Below, piece by piece: positions 24,081-31,899 of a DNA stretch of 64,000 bases. A model generated the notes under the pieces. It searched no databases and was not told the DNA's origin. It was given only the letters and a program-made list of their open reading frames with translations. Made by a program: the position numbers and the translations under genes. Position 1 is the stretch's first letter, and each line of letters begins with the position of its first letter. The stretch covers positions 1-64,000 of the forward strand of contig UPXS01000011.1 of NCBI GenBank assembly GCA_900538355.1, in the 5' to 3' direction. This DNA comes from an uncultured Veillonella sp. GTDB taxonomy: Bacteria > Bacillota > Negativicutes > Veillonellales > Veillonellaceae.

Positions 24081-24683
24081 TTATAGCTTAACAATATTGT
24101 CACCAAGGATAGCATCTGTAATAGCATACATGTTCGTAATACTACCGACACCAACGTTTTCTTTCACACCATAGAAATCGAGGCAAATCCCACAAGCTGC
24201 AATTTCCACACCTGCGTCAGCTAGCTTTTTAATATTTTCCAAATGAACAGAATCGTTAGTTACCATCTTAACACTGCTATTAATGAAATAGATCTTAGAT
24301 GGTTTCACATCTGCTTCTACCATGCATACCCAGAAGGTTTTCATCAAATTTCTACCGAGCTCTTCGCTACCTTCACCAAGATAATCTTTTGTCATCAAGA
24401 TGACGCGGTTACCATAGTTCATCGGTTCGCAACTTGCTTCTGGCACGGGATTTGCATTTGGCGTCATAGTGAGATAGAAATCCTTGCCATCTTGACGGAT
24501 AGCCACACCATAACCACGAGACTTACCAAATTTTTCTACATTATCGCTACTAACCTCATTGTCTACAATAGTAGTAATGACAGCGCTTGGATTCGCATCG
24601 CTTACCTTCTTAGTTTCAATAACAGGTTTTGGACACAAGCTACCACGTACGTCTACAGTTAATTCATTTGTATTACTCATCAT
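24081..24683 (-). CDS. yedF: Selenium metabolism protein YedF
   Basis: Two-domain sulfurtransferase-like protein of 200 residues. The N-terminal TusA/SirA domain carries VDVRGSLCPKPVIETKK with the CP motif (cysteine near residue 17); the C-terminal DsrE/F-like domain (about 90-200) includes VILMTKDYLGEGSEELG and a cysteine pair AACGICLDFYGV. This architecture is the YedF family (TIGR03527) tied to SelD. It probably relays selenide or persulfide-bound selenium. It lies 109 bases after selD. Either of two adjacent ATGs may be the start; GAGGTGT precedes them. Confidence 0.9.
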   Translation of the reverse strand: MMSNTNELTVDVRGSLCPKPVIETKKVSDANPSAVITTIVDNEVSSDNVEKFGKSRGYGVAIRQDGKDFYLTMTPNANPVPEASCEPMNYGNRVILMTKDYLGEGSEELGRNLMKTFWVCMVEADVKPSKIYFINSSVKMVTNDSVHLENIKKLADAGVEIAACGICLDFYGVKENVGVGSITNMYAITDAILGDNIVKL

Positions 24684-24792
24684 ACACCTCTATATTATAT
24701 ACATTATAAATCTTGTGAAAGTATCAGCTATTAGCTAATAATAGTTTAATTCTATATCTATGCCAATAGTAGCGAAATTATTATTTATGATT

Positions 24793-25824
24793 TTATTCTG
24801 TAACGCGTACAGCCAGACCGCTAAAACTTTCAACAGTACCAATAATAGCAGCACAGTCAATGCCAGCCGCATGTAACGCCTCAACTAGTTGATCACCTTC
24901 ACTGGCAGGAACAGAGAATAGTAAACCACCTGAGGTTTGTGGATCAAACAGAATATCTGTCCACACAGGGTCCAAAGCCTCATCAACTTGTACATCGGTT
25001 ATGGCCTTGCGGTTACCATACGATGCAGCAGGCACCAAACCCATTTGAGCTGCTTCGATGACATCATCAAAGAGTGGAATGTCGTAAGCCTTAATATGAA
25101 TGGTCACATCGGAAGCACTCGCCATTTCTACAGAGTGCCCCATAAGGCTAAAGCCAGTTACATCCGTACACGCATGAACGGTAAAGTTATGTGCTACCTC
25201 TGCTCCTACTCTGTTCAACGTACTCATACTAGTCACAGCTTGCTCGGTACCTACGGGGAACAAATCACCCTTTAGCGCATTATTCATAATGCCTGTACCA
25301 ATTCGCTTAGTTAACACTAGTACATCTCCTACTTGGGCGCCTTTATTTTTCCAAACTCGATCTGGATGCACTTGTCCTGTTACAGACATACCGAATATAG
25401 GTTCTTTATTTTCAATGCTGTGGCCACCAACGATAGCAGCACCAGATTCAGCCACAATGGATCCAGCCCCATTTAATACATCTGTTAATACACCTTGTTC
25501 AACAAGAGGCACAGGGAACCCCACAATGTTCATAGCCGTTAACGGTGCACCGCCCATAGCATACACATCACTCAATGCATTAGCCGCTGCAATCTTACCA
25601 AATAAAACAGGATCATTAACCATAGGCGTAAAGAAATCTAATGTTTGTACTAATGCTAGTGTATCTGAAAGTTTATATACGCCTGCATCGTCGGCACCTG
25701 TCATATCTGCTAGTACATGTTCATTAGTAACAGGCATCACCGCTTTTAATACGCGATTTAATATATGAGGCCCAATCTTACATGCACAGCCCCCACTTGT
25801 TACGTAATCAGTGAGTCGTACCAT
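24793..25824 (-). CDS. selD: Selenide, water dikinase (selenophosphate synthetase)
   Basis: Makes selenophosphate from selenide and ATP, the Se donor for Sec-tRNA, selenouridine and selenium-dependent hydroxylases. The 343-residue protein has the catalytic loop TSGGCACKIGP with cysteine 13 and lysine 16 matching Cys17 and Lys20 of the E. coli enzyme, LADMTGADDAGVYKL for metal binding, and DVYAMGGAPLTAMNIVGFP and VGGHSIENKEPIFG typical of the PurM-like fold. It uses cysteine, not selenocysteine. It is followed by yedF and DUF3343, and no selA, selB or selC is in the window. GGGGGACGT is its ribosome binding site. Confidence 0.96.
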   Translation of the reverse strand: MVRLTDYVTSGGCACKIGPHILNRVLKAVMPVTNEHVLADMTGADDAGVYKLSDTLALVQTLDFFTPMVNDPVLFGKIAAANALSDVYAMGGAPLTAMNIVGFPVPLVEQGVLTDVLNGAGSIVAESGAAIVGGHSIENKEPIFGMSVTGQVHPDRVWKNKGAQVGDVLVLTKRIGTGIMNNALKGDLFPVGTEQAVTSMSTLNRVGAEVAHNFTVHACTDVTGFSLMGHSVEMASASDVTIHIKAYDIPLFDDVIEAAQMGLVPAASYGNRKAITDVQVDEALDPVWTDILFDPQTSGGLLFSVPASEGDQLVEALHAAGIDCAAIIGTVESFSGLAVRVTE

Positions 25825-25833
25825 ACGTCCCCC

Positions 25834-26037
25834 TTATTCATTCTCCGGCAATCTAGATACAATTTTCTTAACTGCCTTTTCAAATTTCGGGCGCGGCATC
25901 AACAGTTGATGACCACAGCCATTACATACAATGAGGAAATCTGTGCCAATCCGTTTGACTTCCCATTCATCACTGCCGCAGGGATGTGACTTTTTCATCT
26001 TTACCACATCGCCTACGTAATATCTAACAAATGCCAT
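25834..26037 (-). CDS. DUF951 family small protein
   Basis: A 67-residue protein of the DUF951 family, common in Firmicutes and without known function. It has YYVGDVVKMKKSHPCGSDEWEVKRIGTDFLIVCNGCGHQLLMPR, a small beta barrel with cysteines C18 and the CNGC pair that could bind zinc. The start at 26037 is set by AAAAGGAGGCGCT; the longer ORF would include that site. It sits 9 bases upstream of selD. Members are normally found near ychF or ribosomal genes, so its link with selD may be accidental. Confidence 0.85.
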   Translation of the reverse strand: MAFVRYYVGDVVKMKKSHPCGSDEWEVKRIGTDFLIVCNGCGHQLLMPRPKFEKAVKKIVSRLPENE

Positions 26038-26335
26038 AGCGCCTCCTTTTACAACGTCAGTATTTATATACTTATTATACAAGAAATACAGAGTTCTATA
26101 AACATATCATAATTCTATAGTTATATAGTCATTTTATGGGTAGTTATTAGTACATTTAACGAAAAGGTTATCAATATCTAATCAATAATGATTTTTCATT
26201 TAGTTATCATTCTCAATATCAAAATCGTCTATTTTTACAAATCCTATACTATTCAGTCTTTAAGAAACCGCATTTTTACTACATTGATAATATTTATCAT
26301 TTAGAAAATTTTCGAAATAAATTTTACAAAAACAC
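26038..26335. promoter_or_regulatory. Upstream control region of rubrerythrin with Fur/PerR-like palindromes
   Basis: This AT-rich gap holds two dyads. TGATAATATTTATCA (26285-26299) matches 14 of 15 positions of the 7-1-7 Fur box. AATGA-TTTT-TCATT (26187-26200) is a perfect smaller palindrome. Both lie upstream of the rubrerythrin -35, so they may also serve the divergent DUF951-selD unit. Binding is inferred from the pattern. Confidence 0.5.
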
Positions 26336-26363
26336 TTGCATTTCTCATTTAGTATGTTACAAT
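26336..26363 (+). promoter_or_regulatory. Rubrerythrin promoter
   Basis: TTGCAT (26336-26341) and TACAAT (26358-26363) are separated by 16 bp and place the transcription start near 26370, giving a leader of about 270 nt. Confidence 0.65.
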
Positions 26364-26377
26364 ATAGTCAACAATGA

Positions 26378-26625
26378 TTATTCGTTAAGTATACGGATAA
26401 CACATTGTATATAAAACTGTTAAGACGGCAAGTGCCGAAAAACACAAATCAGTAAGTACTATTTTAAGAATTAGGCAAGTGTCTATTTAATCTAAGAATA
26501 AGTTTTCTTACTAAGGCGAAGTCGCCCACGAAAATTGTAGAATAAGTATTCTATTATTTGAATTCACAACCAAGTGGTTATGAATATATAAGTTAAGTAA
26601 CAAATTTGAAAATTATCGTAAGTAC
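26378..26625 (+). other. Leader array of hairpins with AAGU tetraloops
   Basis: The rubrerythrin leader is tiled by short inverted repeats with the same loop, AAGT, but different stems: 26378-26400 (TTATTCGT arm), 26426-26437 (CGGC/GCCG), 26451-26460 (AGT/ACT), 26472-26485 (TAGGC/GTCTA), 26493-26510 (TAAGAA/TTCTTA), 26515-26526 (GGCG/CGCC), 26538-26553 (TAGAAT/ATTCTA), 26562-26585 (nine pairs, one mismatch), 26592-26601 (GTT/AAC), 26618-26625 (GT/AC). Loop constancy with stem variation argues for an RNA-level element. Four more copies follow the gene. Confidence 0.8.
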
Positions 26626-26639
26626 AAAGGAGTATTAAA

Positions 26640-27185
26640 ATGGCAGAATTAAAAGGTTCTAACACTGAAAAAAATCTTCAAGCAGCATTCGCTGGCGAAT
26701 CCCAAGCATTCCAAAAATATACTTTCTACGCAGCAGCAGCTCGTAAAGCTGGCATGAACGAAATCGCTGATTATTTCGAAGAAACAGCTCACAACGAATC
26801 TGCACATGCTAAATTGTGGTTCAAAGCTCTTCATGGTGGCGATGTATCTTCCGATATCGAAGCTAACCTTCGTGATGCAGCAGCTGGTGAAAACTACGAA
26901 CACACTACAATGTACAAAGAATTCGCTGAAGAAGCTGAAAAAGAAGGCTTTGCTAAAATCGCTTACCAAATGCGCGAAGTTGGTAAAATCGAAGCTCGTC
27001 ATGAAGCTCGTTACCTTGCATTAGCAGCTCAAGTATCCGGTAACAAAGTATTCCACAACGACGAACCAGTTGCTTGGATCTGCGCTAACTGCGGTTACGT
27101 ACATGTTGGTGAAGAAGCTCCAAAACTTTGCCCAGTATGTGCTCACCCACAAGCTTTCTTCCACCGTTTCGTGGAATCCATCTAA
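26640..27185 (+). CDS. rbr: Rubrerythrin
   Basis: Non-haem diiron peroxidase of 181 residues that detoxifies hydrogen peroxide in anaerobes. The N-terminal ferritin-like four-helix domain carries the ligand motifs NLQAAFAGESQAFQKY, ETAHNESAHAKLWF and EVGKIEARHEARY (EXXH-type pairs); the C-terminal rubredoxin-like domain has CANCGY and CPVCAHP. Both cofactor sites are complete. The ribosome binding site AAAGGAG directly follows the last leader hairpin. Expression appears controlled by Fur/PerR-like sites and by an unusual hairpin leader. Codon use looks highly optimised, consistent with an abundant protein. Confidence 0.97.
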   Translation: MAELKGSNTEKNLQAAFAGESQAFQKYTFYAAAARKAGMNEIADYFEETAHNESAHAKLWFKALHGGDVSSDIEANLRDAAAGENYEHTTMYKEFAEEAEKEGFAKIAYQMREVGKIEARHEARYLALAAQVSGNKVFHNDEPVAWICANCGYVHVGEEAPKLCPVCAHPQAFFHRFVESI

Positions 27186-27187
27186 TC

Positions 27188-27279
27188 TGTAAGTACGACA
27201 CTAACTAAACTAACAACCTGTAAGTACAGATTTATATTAAACATACCTGTAAGTACAATATATTCTTACAGTAAGTACT
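27188..27279 (+). other. 3' UTR array of AAGU-loop mini-hairpins
   Basis: Four short copies, all containing GTAAGTAC, follow the rubrerythrin stop: 27188-27197 (TGT/ACG), 27218-27229 (CTGT/ACAG), 27248-27257 (TGT/ACA) and 27270-27279 (AGT/ACT). Each has AAGT as the loop. They precede the terminator at 27298. Confidence 0.75.
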
Positions 27280-27297
27280 AACAACTTCCTTAACAAA

Positions 27298-27330
27298 AAG
27301 ACGATGACTTAGGTCATCGTCTTTTTTTGT
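27298..27330 (+). terminator. Rubrerythrin terminator
   Basis: An 11-bp perfect stem (AAGACGATGAC / GTCATCGTCTT) with a TTAG loop followed by TTTTTTG; A-rich on the left, so it may also stop minus-strand transcripts. Confidence 0.9.
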
Positions 27331-27341
27331 GTTCTATTTGC

Positions 27342-27410
27342 TATTAAGGTTGTATTTTGGTTGTGTTTTTGGGGATGTGTTTTATTGGTTGTGTTTTATT
27401 TGATTATATT
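27342..27410 (-). terminator. Possible Rho-utilisation tract downstream of thiME
   Basis: On the minus strand this stretch of 69 bases contains no G and repeats A/C-rich units such as AAAACACAACC four times. It lies in the 3' UTR of the thiamine operon before the rubrerythrin terminator. C-rich, G-free RNA is a hallmark of Rho loading sites. No functional proof. Confidence 0.4.
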
Positions 27411-27464
27411 CCGTACTTGTATTACTAATAGAGCGTAATAATCCATAAATTATGGTAATAGCAA

Positions 27465-28982
27465 CTATTTAGTACTATCCACTAAATGCTTAAACTGTTG
27501 GGCTGCTTCATAAGGATTATCTGCATGGGCTATAGCAGATATAATGGCAACACCACAGGCTCCTGCTTCTAGTATAGGTTTTGTATTATCTAAGGTAATG
27601 CCCCCAATACCAACGCATGGTAGTGTTAAACCTTCTGCTTGTAGTTCACTAATTCGAGTTGGGCCGCATGGTTCTTGTGCATCAGGTTTACTACTTGTAG
27701 CATACATAGGCCCTACACCTACACAATCAGCGTAGACTACATCGGTCTTATGTAGTTCCTCCACGGAGTGAATGGAAATACCAACTACCTTATGCCCTAT
27801 AAGATGGCGTACCTCTTCTAGGCACATATCTTCCTGTCCGACGTGAACGCCATCGGCATTAACAGCTACTGCTAAGTCTACATCGTCGTTGATAATATAG
27901 AGTACATTGTACTTCGCACAGATTTGTTGTAACTGTTGGGCTAACTCTAATTTCTGTTGTCCTTCTAAAGTGCCCATTCCCTTTTCTCTAAATTGGAAAC
28001 AAGTCACACCACCTCGACACGCCTCTTCTACGACACTTAGCAAGCGATTTTCGTTGAGGCCTACATCTTGCGTACCACCAATGAAATATACTTGTAATTG
28101 ATCAGGTAGCACCACAGGGCGTATACGATTTTCAGACATAAGAACTGCATCACCTAGTGTATATAAGGCATCCATAAAGGCTACACTAAAGCTACCAGGC
28201 TTTATGCCACTCACCTGCACTGCACGTTCGCCAGCAAGGCCGTAGTAAGCCAATACATAGGCGAGGAATTCACCGATAGATACTCTATCTTTACATGGAT
28301 AATACGCGCTAAAGAAGGCGGCTAGTACGGCGCCTAATAAACAGCCCGTCCCCGTTACGGCTGTCATAACAGGGTATCCATGTGGTACTGCAAATACGCG
28401 AGTCCCATCGGAAACATAATCCTCTTCCCCCGTTGCTACTACCGGGCAGTTGATAAGACGTGCCAGACGATAGGCAATAACAGCACTATCCTCAACTTGT
28501 GCGCCATCTACACCTTTGCCTGCAGTAGAATTATTAGCCGTATCATCGGAACTTAAAGCATCATAAATAGCTTTGATTTCACTTTGGTTACCTCGTAATA
28601 AAGAGATATGACCAGTCTTAATCAAGTCTAAAACAACAGATAATCGGTAAGCACCAGCGTGACAGCCTACAGGATCAAGCACAACTGGCACCTCATGCGT
28701 CTTCGCTAGTTTTATGGCCTCTTTATAGTAACTAACCTTATCTGGCGTAAGCGTTCCAATATTGATGAGTAAGGCCGACGCATGTACGATGAGGTCTTTT
28801 AAATCTTCACTACATTCGCTCATCACAGGTGATGCACCAATAGCTAGTAAACCGTTGGCCGTAAAGGTACGCACCACATCATTAGTAATGCAAATAACAA
28901 GAGGATTTCTCTGACGCAAGGTCTCTAATATATTTAGTTCAGGCCAAGAGCGGCCATTCATATATGGATTTTCATGGTTCAT
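27465..28982 (-). CDS. ThiM-ThiE fusion: hydroxyethylthiazole kinase / thiamine-phosphate synthase
   Basis: Bifunctional protein of 505 residues. The N-terminal half (about 15-270) is ThiM: VICITNDVVRTFTANGLLAIGASPVMSE, VVLDPVGCHAGAYR and AVTGTGCLLGAVLAAF. The C-terminal part (about 300-505) is ThiE: YFIGGTQDVGLNENRLLSVVEEACRGGVTCFQFREKG, YIINDDVDLAVAVNADGVHVGQEDM and CVGIGGITLDNTKPILEAGACGVAIISAI. It phosphorylates thiazole and joins it to HMP-PP to give thiamine phosphate. The order ThiM then ThiE is opposite to yeast THI6. The start at 28982 has AGAGGAG eight bases upstream, so the gene does not overlap thiD. Last gene of the thiW-thiD-thiME operon under a TPP riboswitch. Confidence 0.92.
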   Translation of the reverse strand: MNHENPYMNGRSWPELNILETLRQRNPLVICITNDVVRTFTANGLLAIGASPVMSECSEDLKDLIVHASALLINIGTLTPDKVSYYKEAIKLAKTHEVPVVLDPVGCHAGAYRLSVVLDLIKTGHISLLRGNQSEIKAIYDALSSDDTANNSTAGKGVDGAQVEDSAVIAYRLARLINCPVVATGEEDYVSDGTRVFAVPHGYPVMTAVTGTGCLLGAVLAAFFSAYYPCKDRVSIGEFLAYVLAYYGLAGERAVQVSGIKPGSFSVAFMDALYTLGDAVLMSENRIRPVVLPDQLQVYFIGGTQDVGLNENRLLSVVEEACRGGVTCFQFREKGMGTLEGQQKLELAQQLQQICAKYNVLYIINDDVDLAVAVNADGVHVGQEDMCLEEVRHLIGHKVVGISIHSVEELHKTDVVYADCVGVGPMYATSSKPDAQEPCGPTRISELQAEGLTLPCVGIGGITLDNTKPILEAGACGVAIISAIAHADNPYEAAQQFKHLVDSTK

Positions 28983-28995
28983 ATCACAATCTCCT

Positions 28996-29829
28996 CTAGT
29001 CATCCTTCAAGAGCTCATCCATCGTTTCAGGTCCATTAGATAACAGTCCATAAGCCATATGATTAACAGGGCCACAGCCATGTCCTAGCACTGGATTATG
29101 CTTAATAGCAAGAGCTATGTAATTCTTCGCAATACCAATGGAATCCATTACGTCGCGCCCTTTAGCGAGTTCCGCCGTAATAACTGCAGAGAATGTACAG
29201 CCCGTACCATGCGTGTGTACCGTATCGTATTTAGGACTTGTCCAAGTACGTACGCTACCATCTTTGGTGAAAGCATAATCCGTTGCATCTTCTCCAATAT
29301 GTCCGCCTTTAATGATGACAACTTGTGGTCCTAATTCCTGTAAGATACGATGAGCCGCCGTTGTTATGTCGCTTTCACAAGCAATAGACATATCAGCTAA
29401 AACCTCAGCCTCACTGCGATTAGGGGTAATAACTGTAGCGGTAGGAATGAGTTTAGATTTTAAGAAATTTACCGCCTCATCTGATACAAGTCGGTCACCG
29501 CTGGTAGCAATCATAACAGGATCCATTACGTATGGAATATTTTTACTCACATAGGGATAGATGAGGTCCATCATTTCCGGGAAAGCAATCATGCCTGTCT
29601 TAACGGCTTGGGGCGCAATATCTGAGTACACATCGTGTAACTGTTTCTCTATGCTTTCTAAGGATAGATGTTCTACATGATGTACACCGGTTGTATTTTG
29701 AGACACTACAGAGGTAACGACAGCCATGCCATATACATTACGGCTTTGGAATGATTTCAAATCGGCCATAATACCAGCACCGCCGCTTGGGTCAGTACCA
29801 GCAATTGTTAGTGCAGTATGTAATTTCAT
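28996..29829 (-). CDS. thiD: Hydroxymethylpyrimidine/phosphomethylpyrimidine kinase
   Basis: Ribokinase-fold HMP(-P) kinase of 277 residues that makes HMP-PP for thiamine phosphate synthesis. Visible: HTALTIAGTDPSGGAGIMADLKSF, VTSVVSQNTTGVHHV, VMDPVMIATSGDRLV and the anion-hole motif THGTGCTFSAVITAELAKG. The start at 29829 follows AAGGAGGCATA and overlaps the thiW stop by one base. It sits between thiW and thiME in a TPP-controlled operon, so it most likely serves salvage as well as synthesis. Confidence 0.95.
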   Translation of the reverse strand: MKLHTALTIAGTDPSGGAGIMADLKSFQSRNVYGMAVVTSVVSQNTTGVHHVEHLSLESIEKQLHDVYSDIAPQAVKTGMIAFPEMMDLIYPYVSKNIPYVMDPVMIATSGDRLVSDEAVNFLKSKLIPTATVITPNRSEAEVLADMSIACESDITTAAHRILQELGPQVVIIKGGHIGEDATDYAFTKDGSVRTWTSPKYDTVHTHGTGCTFSAVITAELAKGRDVMDSIGIAKNYIALAIKHNPVLGHGCGPVNHMAYGLLSNGPETMDELLKDD

Positions 29830-30308
29830 TATGCCTCCTTGTGTAATAGATGACGACGAGATAGGATTTGTAACACAATAAACCCAATGCAAGCCCCTGC
29901 TATAGAGCTCATGGAGAAGGATGTAATCAAGGTCAACAACGCTAATGGTTTGCCTAATAGGAAATGAGCAATAGGATAGCTAACAAGAGCACCAAGTAGG
30001 CCCGTACCGATGATTTCACCTAAAGCTGCCGCCCAGATAGCATTGTATTTTTTATATAAATACGCAGATAGCCAGGCGCCAATCATGCTACCAGGAAAGG
30101 CCAATGGAGAACCTAGTGCCAATACATTGCGTAAACAAGATGTACTAAATGCGGCACCTACAGAGAATCTTGCACCAACTATAACGGCTAAAATTACATT
30201 AATCATATGTTGAAATGGAAAGATACGAGCCGGCCCAACAGGAATAGATGTTATTGACAATACCACACCTAAGGCCACACATATGCTAGCAATAATCAGT
30301 TTTTTCAT
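29829..30308 (-). CDS. thiW: ThiW family thiazole transporter component
   Basis: ThiW is a small ECF-type S component predicted to import hydroxyethylthiazole. The protein of 159 residues has five to six hydrophobic segments, beginning KKLIIASICVALGVVLS, and the family features PVGPARIFPFQHMINVILAVIVGARFSVG and LALGSPLAFPGSMIGAWLSAY. It is first in the riboswitch-controlled operon with thiD and thiME, matching a salvage pathway (import, phosphorylation, coupling). The start at 30308 is set by TTTGGAGGTATT. ECF energising subunits are not in this window. Confidence 0.9.
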   Translation of the reverse strand: MKKLIIASICVALGVVLSITSIPVGPARIFPFQHMINVILAVIVGARFSVGAAFSTSCLRNVLALGSPLAFPGSMIGAWLSAYLYKKYNAIWAAALGEIIGTGLLGALVSYPIAHFLLGKPLALLTLITSFSMSSIAGACIGFIVLQILSRRHLLHKEA

Positions 30309-30324
30309 AATACCTCCAAATATA

Positions 30325-30356
30325 TAAAAACAAGACCACTCCAAATGGAATGGTCT
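30325..30356 (-). terminator. Attenuator of the thiW-thiD-thiME operon
   Basis: A 10-bp stem (AGACCATTCC / GGAGTGGTCT, one G-U) with an ATTT loop followed by TGTTTTT lies between the TPP aptamer and the thiW start, so ligand binding probably ends transcription here. Confidence 0.8.
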
Positions 30357-30381
30357 CGTAATAGTTTAGTATTATGTTTCA

Positions 30382-30462
30382 CTCCACTTCCCTACGCCAG
30401 TATTATCTGGATCAGGTCTAGGGTTTTGAATGGTCAATCTCAGCAAAAGCACCCCTAGTGGC
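30382..30462 (-). ncRNA. TPP riboswitch upstream of thiW
   Basis: THI-box aptamer on the minus strand: CTAGGGGTGC, GCTGAGA, CCCTAGACCTGATCCAG and the terminal ATACTGGCGTAGGGAAG are all present in order. It is followed by an attenuator hairpin and the thiW gene. Confidence 0.95.
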
Positions 30463-30481
30463 AATATATTTTTATACTCTA

Positions 30482-30547
30482 GTTATAACATTATTATACA
30501 ATCTATGCAACAAAAGATTTGACTGTTTCCTATTAACCGCCTATAAT
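30482..30547. promoter_or_regulatory. Divergent promoters of the two thiamine units
   Basis: Plus strand: TTGACT (30519-30524), 17 bp, TATAAT (30542-30547), firing into the cytX riboswitch. Minus strand: TTGCAT (30505-30510), 17 bp, TATAAC (30482-30487), firing into the thiW riboswitch. The -35 elements are eight bases apart. Confidence 0.8.
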
Positions 30548-30554
30548 GAAGCCA

Positions 30555-30639
30555 TAACGGGGTGCTCACACGAGTGGGCTGAGAGTAAGCTAATGCTTTA
30601 ACCCATAACCTGATTTGGATAATGCCAACGTAGGGAACA
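30555..30639 (+). ncRNA. TPP riboswitch upstream of cytX
   Basis: Second THI-box aptamer, plus strand: ACGGGGTGCTC, GGGCTGAGA, ACCCATAACCTGATTTGG and ATGCCAACGTAGGGAA appear in order. An attenuator at 30652-30680 follows. Confidence 0.95.
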
Positions 30640-30651
30640 TAGAGGATTAAT

Positions 30652-30680
30652 AGCCGAGTTCCTGTGAACTCGGCTTTTTC
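30652..30680 (+). terminator. Attenuator of the cytX transcript
   Basis: A 10-bp perfect stem (AGCCGAGTTC / GAACTCGGCT) with a CTGT loop is followed by TTTTC, 26 bases before the cytX ATG. It is the expected off-switch for the TPP aptamer. Confidence 0.88.
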
Positions 30681-30705
30681 TATGACTTCCTGGCAAGGAG
30701 GACGT

Positions 30706-31899
30706 ATGAAAGACACACACATTACACAACCACAGTTCGCCATGATATGGTTTGGTGCCGCACTATCCATAGCGGAGATTATGACAGGAACCTATCTGGC
30801 CCCCTTAGGGCTCACCCAAGGTCTATATGCTATCATACTGGGACATATTATCGGCGGTATATTACTCTTTGGAGCAGGCCTCATCGGTGGACGCTTGCGA
30901 CAAGGTAGTATGAATACTACTGCCTTCAGCTTTGGCCCCCTAGGGGCTAAGGGCTTTGCCTTTTTAAATATGTTGCAGCTCATCGGCTGGACGAGTATCA
31001 TGATTTACGACGCTATGCTTGCGTTACAAGAGCTAGCACCTCTATCCCCTATGATTTGGACTACAGCCATCGGAGCTCTCGTCATTCTGTGGCTTTTCAT
31101 CGGCCTCCACAATACGGGCTATATTCAAGCCATCGTATCTATTTTACTACTAGGTCTCACTATCTACATGGGCGCTCACATGATAGCTCAGTGGCCTAGT
31201 GAAAGTAGCCTTATAACTAGTGGAAATATGAGTTTCATGGCAGCCCTTGAACTATCTATCGCCATGCCACTCTCTTGGCTTCCTCTTATTAGTGATTATA
31301 CTCGTGAAAGCAAAAATCCTTTCTCTGCATCACTGACAAGTGCCACAGTCTACACCATAACAAGTATTGTTATGTACACCTTAGGCCTTAGCGCCGCTAT
31401 CTTTGGTGGCGGCGACTCCATTATTACCATCATGATGAATGCAGGCCTCGGTCTAGCAGGACTTATCGTTATTATCTTCTCTACCGTAACTACAACCTTT
31501 ATGGACGCTTATTCAGCTGGCGTATCTAGTACGACGATCTATAGCGGAGCCTCCAGTAAAGGCATCGCCGTTATCGTTACAATCGTCGGAACCATCGCAG
31601 CTATCCTATACCCAATGGATGATATTACAGACTTCCTATACCTCATTGGCTCTGTGTTTGCACCGATGATAGCCATTCTATTGGCCGACTATTTCATTAA
31701 TCGACAACAAGTACAAACTCTATCGGCTTATCTTGTACGAGGTCTCATCTGGGCTGTATCCGTTGGCTTATATCACTATATGTTACATAGTGAAAGCACA
31801 ATAGGTGCTACGCTACCAGCTTTTGCTATGGCCTTCGTAGTAACCGCTATCGTTGGATATATAAGTAAAACAGCGCACGCATCAACAGAAATTAAGTAG
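30706..31899 (+). CDS. cytX: Putative hydroxymethylpyrimidine transporter CytX
   Basis: NCS1 family permease of 397 residues with about 12 transmembrane segments. It has the first-helix region MIWFGAALSIAEIMTGTYLAPLGLTQG, SFGPLGAKGFAFLNMLQLIGWTSIMIYDA, SWLPLISDYTRESKNPFSAS and FSTVTTTFMDAYSAGVS, typical of CytX proteins under TPP riboswitch control that are predicted to import HMP. The start at 30706 follows AAGGAGGACGT; the longer ORF begins within the attenuator. With ThiW it would give uptake of both thiamine moieties. Confidence 0.92.
   Translation: MKDTHITQPQFAMIWFGAALSIAEIMTGTYLAPLGLTQGLYAIILGHIIGGILLFGAGLIGGRLRQGSMNTTAFSFGPLGAKGFAFLNMLQLIGWTSIMIYDAMLALQELAPLSPMIWTTAIGALVILWLFIGLHNTGYIQAIVSILLLGLTIYMGAHMIAQWPSESSLITSGNMSFMAALELSIAMPLSWLPLISDYTRESKNPFSASLTSATVYTITSIVMYTLGLSAAIFGGGDSIITIMMNAGLGLAGLIVIIFSTVTTTFMDAYSAGVSSTTIYSGASSKGIAVIVTIVGTIAAILYPMDDITDFLYLIGSVFAPMIAILLADYFINRQQVQTLSAYLVRGLIWAVSVGLYHYMLHSESTIGATLPAFAMAFVVTAIVGYISKTAHASTEIK

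Noticed and set aside
26426..26437. Iron-responsive element (IRE) in the rubrerythrin leader
   Set aside because: The loop CAAGUG resembles the CAGUGN loop of IREs only superficially; the C-bulge is missing and other hairpins in the array have AU closing pairs.
27188..27279. CRISPR array, suggested by repeated GTAAGTAC
   Set aside because: Repeat units are 8 bases, spacers are irregular, and copies lie on both sides of a gene.
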